In this document: one piece after another, positions 56,521 to 64,000 of the stretch
Position numbering within the stretch: the first letter of the stretch is position 1
Layout of the letters: each line of letters begins with the position of its first letter
Assembly (NCBI GenBank): GCA_958450325.1
Contig: OY288251.1
Location: 63,753,666 to 63,817,665, forward strand
Origin: Agrostemma githago
Taxonomy: Eukaryota; Streptophyta; Magnoliopsida; Caryophyllales; Caryophyllaceae
Length of the DNA: 64,000 nucleotides
Reading direction: 5' to 3'
Position numbers and translations under genes: made by a program
The notes under the pieces: model-generated
Seen by the model: the letters and a program-made list of their open reading frames with translations, nothing else
The model's database searches: none
What the model was told of the DNA's origin: nothing

Positions 56521-58922
56521 ACCGTTGCTCGTCCTCGAACAAAGACCCAAAAAGAAATTACATACTACTACTACTACTAGCTAGACTATGCTAAGCCAAT
56601 ACGGGCAATTAACACGCCCGCTCCGTCCCTTCAACTCACATCGGAATACCCATGATGTAGAGTACTCCCATGCAAGGCAAGTTGGGGCTTGCTCAAAACG
56701 ATGGATGCGACTAAACACACAAAAACATAAAACACGAAAGAATAGACACATCCAAAGCAAAAATAAAACGCCGAATCCCTCATCGAGACGGCGGGGAAGA
56801 CACCGATTACTTACCTAAAACAACAATATACTTCCAAGATAAATGACCCACGTAAACAAGGACCGAAGCCTAATACTATGACAATTAAGCAATATAGGTG
56901 TTGATAACTTAGCCTAGGTCCTCCTAGTCTTCTAAAGGGGTACGACGGGGCGTATAATGGAGTGGAAAAAGTGAACCATGGATTCGTTCGACACTGTAGG
57001 TAGGTGCAGTCCCGCTCTCTTTGGCTAAGCCAAGAGGGTCGTTCCAAACTCGAATTTCCTAAATTAACCCAAACAAAAAGGTGGAGTGTTTACAATTATT
57101 GGGGTGGATCGACTAATCACCGCTATCTTCCTACCTCGGGACTCGGTCCTCTAGTTGGCACTTCACGGCGATGAATCGATCAAAGGGCTTTTTTTTTAAG
57201 GAGATGTTTTGATGATATGATTTCATTTGAAGCTCCTTTTCTCTCCTTGTTTTTCATATTTTTGTGCCCTTTTCTCTTGCTTTGGTTTGCCCTTTTTTGG
57301 TTTTTTTGATTTTGATATGGTTCATAACCAAGCTTGGAGGTTATTTTTGTGTAAACTTATTGTGGTGATGTATAGGTGGAGGAAAATAGGTAAACGAGAA
57401 CACGCGTCATTCCCGGATAACCCACAAAAAGGCGAAAATAATTTGGACTAAAGGTGCAATGGTCATTCGAGCAAGGTCACCTAGAAAACGGGATGCGGGA
57501 ACCAAGGCCTAACTCCTCCATGGGTGGTCCAGGTGGTCAAATGCAAACCCCGAAGTAAACCTCTAGTAGAAAAGGTGGACTCAAGCTAAAGAATCAACAA
57601 ATTCATTGATTAAGAGTCATTCTACTAGATTAAGGTCCAAAATCTACAATGGGTTATCTACAATGGAATGTAAACTCTTGTAATAAGTTTGTAATCGGGT
57701 TTTCGAAAACATTTAGTCCTAGACACGCTATACAAAAGCAAAAAGGAACACACGAAAAAGAAAAAGGCAAATAGAAGAAAACACAAGTAAAGTCATGTAC
57801 TTCATACTCCATCGACATAAAAGCACAAAATCAACCACAACACCCAAAATGCTCAACTTCGAGAGCCTCCAATAGCAACAACCTAACTCCTCTACAAAAT
57901 TAAAGAAAGAAGGAAGGAAGTTACCAAGCGGATGCTTTCATAATCTCTTCAATTCGTGCTTCAAGGTGGTGGTTACCTGTAAGAGTGGAGAACAAGACCG
58001 TACGCGGAACACGAAAACATAACGAGAAACAAGAAAAGAAAAGGGAAAGAAAGGAGAAAAATGTTTTTGATTTTTCAAAATTTTCAAATTTTTATGGATT
58101 TTGAAAAGATTTTTGCAAAATAAAAGATAGTAGACTCCTCCCCCACACTAAAACTGTACATTGTCCTCAGTGGACAAGTAGGGGAAGAACGAAAAAGACG
58201 GAAAAGAAAAATCTTTTTGGATTTTTAGGATTTTTCAAGTGTTTTTGGATTTTTCAAATTTTTTGAGAAGAAACATAAAAAGGAAAATAAAGAAAGCGAT
58301 AAAATAGTGGTGGGACTAGGTGAAATCACATCACCTAGACCCTAGCCAAGTGGCTAAGAAATTGAAAAAGAAGTAAAAGAGAAGAAAAGAAATTAAAACG
58401 AAGGGGTGAAAAATTGGGCGTAGGTGTAGTCACGTCACCTAGCCCGGATTAAGAAAAATTGAGAAAATTGATTAATATTTGGATTTTTCAAAAGGGTCAA
58501 TGACGTAATCACATCGCCTAAAGACCGGGAGCAAAACCAAGGTCGCTACGGCCGCAAAATTACCAATGGGACAGTGGGACAACTTGTAAATTTGGTTCGA
58601 GATAAAGCAATCACAATGATTATAAACTGATGAAGCAAGGAACAAGGAACAAATTCATTTCAAAGATTGATTAAAGACTCACCGACTTAAACCACACATA
58701 TGCACAACATATACATCACCGACCACATTATCTACCGACTCATGGATGGGGGGGTCTAAATCGAGTAATCATTTGATGCAAAGGAAGCCATCGGAGTGCC
58801 CTCACCGGCATACTCCCAAACTCCCACACCCCCCAATTCGTGCAGTCGGAATTCACCGGGACCTAAAGGTAGGTCCCAATTGTGACAGTTATAAATATTG
58901 GTTCGGTTTATGTTGGGGACTA
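56521..58922 (-). other. Non-coding 3' region of the Athila element
   Basis: No ORF longer than chance. It contains purine-rich, A-rich stretches (about 58020-58300) with repeated TTTTTGGATTTTTCAAA-like segments on the plus strand, and repeated GTCACATCACCTAG-like phrases (about 58320-58450). Long untranslated 3' regions are normal in Athila elements. Confidence 0.5.
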
Positions 58923-59814
58923 TTAAAGCACGATCATGGCAAATGGAGACGAGGCGGTGATCGGGTACATTAAAGATCCAGGTGGAAGGTAGGCCTCGTC
59001 AAGCCAGACATGATTGTCATGTGGGATAAGATGGTCGGTCGCATAACCCAAATTTTTCGCGATTAAAGTCACAAGACCACCACAGTCTACGGAGGGGTGT
59101 TGAGCAATAATAATTTGATGAAAATGCAACGCTACGATGAGTGGTAGGTCAAGGGGATTAGGGTTACCAAGCAAAGAGTCAGAAATCAATTGTAAGACGC
59201 ACACATTAAGATTAATAATATTGTCGGTAGATGTTATCAAGCAATGAGAAAGTATCTCGGCAAAGTAACGAATAGCGGGGTTACGAATTTCAGCGGTAAA
59301 GTTTGAATTAGGTTCAAAATCTCGTTGACCACGTGCTATGCACCGCCAAAGGTCTCTTCTAGAAGCGTTAGCTTGTACATCACTCAAAGGTTTACTAATT
59401 CCGGTACCCGATGAGGGTAGACCTAAGGCTAGGCCGAATTCAGAAACAGTTAAACAATGAGTTCTACCGAACAATCTAAATTTAAACTCTCTTGGTGTGG
59501 TCGGGTTATCGATCGTAAAGGTACCTAAGAATTCACATGTCAAGGCTTTATTCATGCAAGGCACAAAATCAAGTAGCTTAGTAGTACCAATCCTAGACGA
59601 TTAACTCTCTAATATCGTCCTCAATTCCTAAAATTTCCATTGTGAACGGACAAAGCCACCTTGTACTCTGAAAGGCTTTTTCAGAGAAGGTTTGAGCTAA
59701 GGGTGTATTAGGACAAGGTGAAAGTTTAGGCTTACAAGAAGTAGAACGTTTAGAAGTATTAGAGGTCGAAGCCATACCTTGTTTACGCGCGGCTCGTTGT
59801 GCTCTTGTCTCCAT
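58923..59814 (-). pseudogene. Athila ORF in the env position (Arabidopsis retrotransposon ORF-1 family), frameshifted
   Basis: Begins METRAQRAARKQGMASTSNT at 59814 and runs to a stop at 59593-59595. The frame resumes one base off as FVPCMNKALTCEFLGTF, HCLTVSEFGLALGLPSSGTG and LPLIVALHFHQIIIAQHPSV, to 58923. The pattern (short basic Ser-rich N-terminus, then 'CEFLxTF ... LTVxEFGxxLGL') is that of the Athila ORF-1 protein. Its role is not established. No clear membrane segment is seen in the readable part, so 'env' here refers only to position. Only one small indel near 59590 breaks it. Confidence 0.75.
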
Positions 59815-60157
59815 AATAATAATTGCAAGAAAAATCCCGAAACTTTAGCTTTTCCCTCTTGAAAAACCCAAAGAAATAATCACCAAGTTGAAATGGAATT
59901 GTGAATGGAGGTTTGAATGTGAATGGGTATGGAAGGTGGTTTGATGTGTTTATGATGGGTGAAAATGTGGAGTGAATTGTGAGGTAAAAGGGGTGATATA
60001 AATAAGGGTGGTTGGGAGAGAAAGTGAAAGCTTTAAAGTTGGTGGTAAAAATTTGGTGTAAAAATTTTTGGAGGTAAAGTTATGGGTGGTAAATATGAAG
60101 GAGGGAATTGAAATTGTAGTGAGGAGGTATGTTATGGGTGATTGAGCAAGTCCATGC
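59815..60157 (-). other. Leader-like spacer before the Athila env-position ORF
   Basis: AT-rich, with short purine-rich plus-strand repeats (GGTGGTAAA, GGAGGTAAAG). TATAAATA occurs at 59998-60005, but on the plus strand, opposite to the ORF. No gene. Confidence 0.4.
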
Positions 60158-60394
60158 CACCGGGTGAAATTTCACCCGGTCAAGCACCACCGGGTGAAAT
60201 TTCACCCGACGGACTTTTCGTCGTGAAAATCATCTTCTGCCATTTTTCCCACCGGGTGAAATTTCACCGGGTCAAAATCTCACCGGGCGAAATTTCGTCC
60301 GGTGGTATCTTCTTCAATTTCGGCAATTCTGGCAACTTTCCGTAGGGCGAAGTTTCGCCCGGTCAGGTCTCACCGGGCAAAATTTCGCCCGATG
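60158..60394. repeat. Palindrome cluster upstream of the Athila env-position ORF
   Basis: About six units. The unit at 60159-60180 is a perfect 22-bp palindrome with the core CGGGTGAAATTTCACCCG, and others read CGGGCGAAATTTCGCCCG-like. It is the same unit as in the LTR cluster at 55961-56200, placed about 340 bp before the ORF start in transcription direction. Confidence 0.9.
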
Positions 60395-60699
60395 GTCTTG
60401 TTTTCTTCGTTTTTCCGCCTTGCCATTTCATGGCTCTTCAACAATCACCTAAGGATTCAAATATTGACTCGACTCACATTACATAATCAATATCTCCCAC
60501 AAACATGCTTGTGGTCTTCAATTTGGCTCCATAATTTCTCCAAATGCTTGATCTTCATCCAAATAAATGCTCCATGGCGAAATCCAAGTTCAACCATTCT
60601 TCTCAAGCTAACAAACTAACAAACTTAAAGAAATATGATACATATATACAAGGTGGTTGTTGAGGATACCACCAAACCTACTTCAATTTTGAGAAGGGG

Positions 60700-63600
60700 T
60701 TAGACAACGCTCCCCAATGGGAGCTCACCAAACTTTATGGTAGCGAAGGTCTCACGAACGTGACCAGGATGATAAATCTTCAAACATTGTCCATTAACCA
60801 TGAACTTCCCGGTTTCCGGGCTTGATATCTCTATTGATCCATATGGTTGCACCTTGGTCACTTCGAATGGACCCGACCATTTTGATTTCAACTTACCGGA
60901 GAAGAGCTTAAAGCGAGAGTTGAAGAGTAATACCTTATCACCAACGGAGAAGTCCTTACGAAGTATTCGAGAATCGTGCCATTGGCGAGTTTGTTCCTTG
61001 TAAATCTTTGAGTTTTCGTAGGCTTCAAGTCTTAGTTCTTCCAATTCTTGTAGTTGGAGAAGGCGGTTATCTCCTACAACTAGACCTGTCAAACGGGTCG
61101 GGCGGTCGGGTTTTGGGTTCGGTCATTTCGGGTTCGGGTAAAATACGGGTTTTATACGGGTCGGGTTTATACGGGTTTCGGGTCGGGTTCGGGTCAAATA
61201 CGGGTTATTAACGCACTTTAAAAACATTAATTTTCTTTATTTTTTTTTAATCATAAATACAATTTTATTCTTAGTTTTCTTAATCATCTCATTTAATATA
61301 TGATATTAGTGAGAATAAACATGTTTTATTTAATATATCTTTTAATTTACATTGATATTTTATTTCTATAGGAAGTACGAATATATATGACGAACTTTGA
61401 CTCGATTTATTGATTTTTTTTTCTCATTAAAAATAAGATTTTAAAGATGTATATATAAATTTTATTTCTTAAAATTGTGAGGAAAAAAAATTCTTACTGT
61501 TTTTGAGAAACTTTATTGTATAATAGCAATAATTTTTTAATTTATCTATTTTTGGGCGGGTAACGGGTTTGGGCGGGTTTTGACCCAATATATTCGGGTT
61601 ATTATCGGGTCGGGTCACTTTCGGGTTTTGGTCATTTTCGGGCAGGTTTTTTCGGGTTTTTTTTCGGGCGGTTTCGGGTCGGGTCAGTTTTTGACAGGTC
61701 TACCTACAACGCTCTCATTGAAGTTTAGCTCTTTGATTGCCCATTCGGCTTTGTTTTCTAATTCCACCGGTAAATGACAAGCTTTGCCATACAGAAGACG
61801 ATAAGGAGTGGTTCCAATCGGCGGTTTGTAAGCCGTCCTTAATGCCCAAAGGGCGTCATTTAAATTTAATGACCAATCCTTTCGGTGTGTATTTACAACT
61901 TTCTCTAAAATTCCCTTGATTTGACGGTTGGAGATCTCGGCTTGTCCATTTGATTGAGGGTGGTAGGCTAGGGACATCTTGTGAGTGATACCATACTTCC
62001 GAAGAAGGTGTTCAAAGGTATCTTTTCTAAAATGAGAGCCTCCATCACTAATTATGGCTCTAGGCATACCGAATCTCGGGAAAATTACATTCTTGAAAAG
62101 TTTAATTACAACCTTGGAGTCATTGGTGGGGGAAGCTACGGCCTTGATCCATTTTGAGACATAATCAACCGCTACTAGGATATATTTGTTACCAAAAAAG
62201 GACGTGAACGGACCCATGAAATCAATGCCCCAAACATCGAACAATTCAATCTCTAAGATGGGTTGAAGGGGCATCTCATTTCTTCTTGTAATATTCCCAC
62301 TTCTTTGACAAGCATTGCATGTGAGAATGAAAGCTCGAATGTCCTTGAACATGGAAGGCCACCAAAACCCGCTTTGGAGAACCTTGGCAATTGTCTTTTG
62401 GTTGGCCAAGTGTCCACCATAAGATGTCGAGTGAAGGTGCTTCACAATATTATATCCCTCATCGGCCGTAACACATCGTCGGTAAATTCCATCTACACAA
62501 CGGCGAAACAAATATGGTTCGTCCCAATAATAGCGTCGGGTTTCATAACGTAGTTTCTTCTTCTCTTGCTTGGAATAATCGTCCGGAATAAAATGAGACA
62601 CTAAGAAATTGACGATATCGGCATACCAAGGTGTAATAGTTTCAATGGCCATCAAGGCCTCATCTCTCATAGCTTCATTGATGGGAACACCATCTTCTTC
62701 ATTGCTCTCTTTACTAACCGTTACTCTACTAAGATGATCCGCTAGTAAGTTCTCCGATCCGGCTTTATCTTTAATCTCAATATCAAATTCTTGTAAAAAG
62801 AGGACCCACCGAAAGAGTCGGGACTTGGTCTCCTTTTTGGACATGATGTATCGAATTGCCGCATGATCGGTATGAATTATGACTTTGGAACCGGTAACAT
62901 AATTTCAGAATTTCTCCATGACGTAGACAACGGCAAGCATTTCTTTCTTGGTTGTTGTATACCTCGATTGGACTTCATCTAGGGTTTTGCTTGTGTAATA
63001 AATCACATGTAACTTCTTGTCAACCCGTTGTCCTAGAACGGCACCAACGGCAAAATCGGATGCATCGCACATGATCTCAAATGGAAGATTCCAATCGGGA
63101 GCTTTGATAATTGGAGTGGTAGTAAGAGCGGTCTTTATCCTGCAAAAGGTCTCAAGACACGAGTCATCAAAAACAAAAGGTGCATCTTTCATAAGCAAAG
63201 AAGTTAAAGGCTTAGCAATTTTGGAAAAGTCTTTAATGAATCGCCTATAAAAACCGGCGTGACCTAGAAAACTCCTCACCCCTTTGACATTTGTAGGTGG
63301 TGGCAAGTTTTCGATCACGGAGACTTTCGCCTTATCAACTTCGACTCCTCTATTAGAAACAATATGACCTAGGACAACACCTTGTTCAACCATAAAATGA
63401 CACTTTTCCCAATTTAAAACAAGTCTATACTCTTCACATCGAGCTAACACTTGATCAAGATTTTCAAGACAAGAATCAAAAGATGTACCATGGACACTAA
63501 AATCATCCATAAAAACTTCCATAGATTTTTCAATAAAATTGGAGAAAATAGCCATCATACATCTTTGAAACGTTCCCGGCGCATTGTATAATCCAAATGG

Positions 63601-64000
63601 CATCCTTCTATAAGCATAGGTGCCATAGGGACATGTAAAAGTGGTTTTTTCTTGGTCATCGAGATGAATGGGAATTTGAAGAAATCCGGAATGACCATCA
63701 AGGAAACAAAAATAAGAATGATGCGCCAATCATTCAAGCATTTGATCAATAAAGGGAAGAGGGAAATGATCTTTTATGGTGGCCGTGTTCAATTTTCGAT
63801 AGTTTATACACATGCGCCAACCGGTAATAGTCCTAGTAGAAATTGACTCACCCTTTTCTCCTTTAACTACCGTCATTCCTCTTATTTTCGGCACAACTTG
63901 GACGGGGCTAACCCATTTACTTTCGGTTATTGGGTATATAATGTTAGCCTCATACAACTTGAGGACTTCCTTCATGACAACCTCTTTCATGGTGGGGTTC
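60700..64000 (-). pseudogene. pol: pol of the Athila element: reverse transcriptase, RNase H, integrase (partial at the right edge)
   Basis: One frame with two stops (63730-63732 and 62905-62907) and one insertion. RT: KWVSPVQVVPKIRG, WRMCINYRKLNTATIKDHFP, FCFLDGHSGFLQIPIH, CPYGTYAYRRMPFGL, catalytic FMDD. RNase H: MCDASDFAVGAVLG, LAVVYVMEKF. Integrase: zinc finger HSTSYGGHLANQK ... CNACQR, core GIDFMGPF, SDGGSHF and GQAEISNRQIK (D, D, E present), and the C-terminal block VGDKVLLFNSRFK. The hAT MITE 61081-61702 splits it after the second Val of a VVG motif. The original terminator is 60700-60702. Protease and gag are outside the window. Confidence 0.85.
61081..61702. mobile_element. hAT-like MITE (622 bp) in the Athila integrase
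   Basis: The inverted ends TAGACCTGTCAAA and its reverse complement TTTGACAGGTCTA (allowing TTTTTGACAGG) are flanked by a perfect 8-bp duplication, CCTACAAC at 61073-61080 and 61703-61710. Both subterminal regions are dense in CGGGTCGGG/CGGGTTCGGG motifs; the middle is AT-rich with no ORF. Confidence 0.95.

Larger units (their letters stand above)
54674..64000 (-). mobile_element. Athila-type Ty3/Gypsy retrotransposon, 3' part (continues beyond the window)
   Basis: Minus-strand order from the right edge: reverse transcriptase, RNase H, integrase, spacer with palindromes, ORF in the env position, long non-coding region, polypurine tract, 3' LTR (56505-54674). RT and RNase H motifs (MCINYRKLNTATIKDHFPLP, FMDDFSVHG, CDASDFAVGAVLGQ) and the downstream ORF are those of the Athila lineage. 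It inserted into the integrase of element 2. The pentamer GGGGG at 54669-54673 would be the target duplication, to be found again at its other end. Confidence 0.85.

Noticed and set aside
58923..59814. Viral envelope gene
   Set aside because: Position is that of env, but the sequence pattern is the Athila ORF-1 family and no signal peptide or membrane segment is visible in the readable part.

Overview
The window is nuclear DNA from a flowering plant, almost certainly a eudicot. It holds two intron-containing host genes, a group III-type xyloglucan endotransglucosylase/hydrolase (XTH) and a chloroplast RNA-binding protein (CP29/CP31 type). They are surrounded by deeply nested LTR retrotransposons, LINE pieces, Stowaway-like, hAT-like, Harbinger-like and Mutator-like elements, a CACTA element and a SINE. 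A leaning towards Caryophyllales (the Retand elements described in Silene are of this type) is only an inference from the retroelement style. No bacterial, viral or organellar segment is seen.

Layout. 1-3789 is the 5' end (LTR plus start of the internal region) of an Ogre/Tat-like element on the minus strand that runs off the left edge. 3790-4334 and 24279-24568 are the two halves of an older LTR-like remnant. It was split by a full-length Tat/Retand-like element (element 1, 4335-24278, LTRs of 700 and 719 bp, near-perfect 5-bp target duplication). Element 1 was itself hit three times: by a 3.36-kb CACTA element (8558-11920) exactly between reverse transcriptase and RNase H, and by two ~2.2-2.3-kb solo LTRs (17216-19526, 20629-22853). 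Each solo LTR landed inside one of two antisense genes carried between integrase and the 3' LTR. Without the inserts element 1 is about 12.0 kb.

24.6-48.1 kb is the gene island: XTH (32736-37057) and the chloroplast RNA-binding protein (38231-40895), both with open, correctly phased exons. Around and inside them lie a 5'-truncated LINE interrupted by a foldback Mutator-like element, several Stowaway-like MITEs, a possible Helitron end, a decayed Copia in XTH intron 2, a SINE with a perfect 12-bp target duplication, and a second LINE broken up by Harbinger-like, Copia and hAT-like insertions.

48142-54673 is a second copy of the Tat/Retand-like element (element 2) on the minus strand, seen from its 3' LTR up to mid-integrase. 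There an Athila-type element (54674 to beyond 64000, minus strand) has inserted. The Athila shows 3' LTR, env-position ORF, integrase (split by a 622-bp hAT MITE with a perfect 8-bp target duplication), RNase H and most of reverse transcriptase.

The most interesting material is in the mobile DNA. (1) The two Tat copies carry a pair of antisense genes: aORF1, with a putative gypsy-type transposon domain, a coiled coil and a spliceable intron; and aORF2, a small protein with a basic N-terminus and an acidic C-terminus that I do not recognise. Both copies of aORF2, and the element 2 copy of aORF1, have a TATA box upstream. (2) Unrelated element families each carry clusters of short A/T-centred palindromes whose arms vary in a compensated way: the CACTA ends, and the Athila LTR together with the spacer before its env-position ORF. 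Ogre-like LTRs have comparable palindromes. (3) The CACTA element lacks a transposase but keeps an apparently intact six-exon accessory gene.

All coordinates and motifs were read by eye. Family names rest on motif recognition, not on searches.
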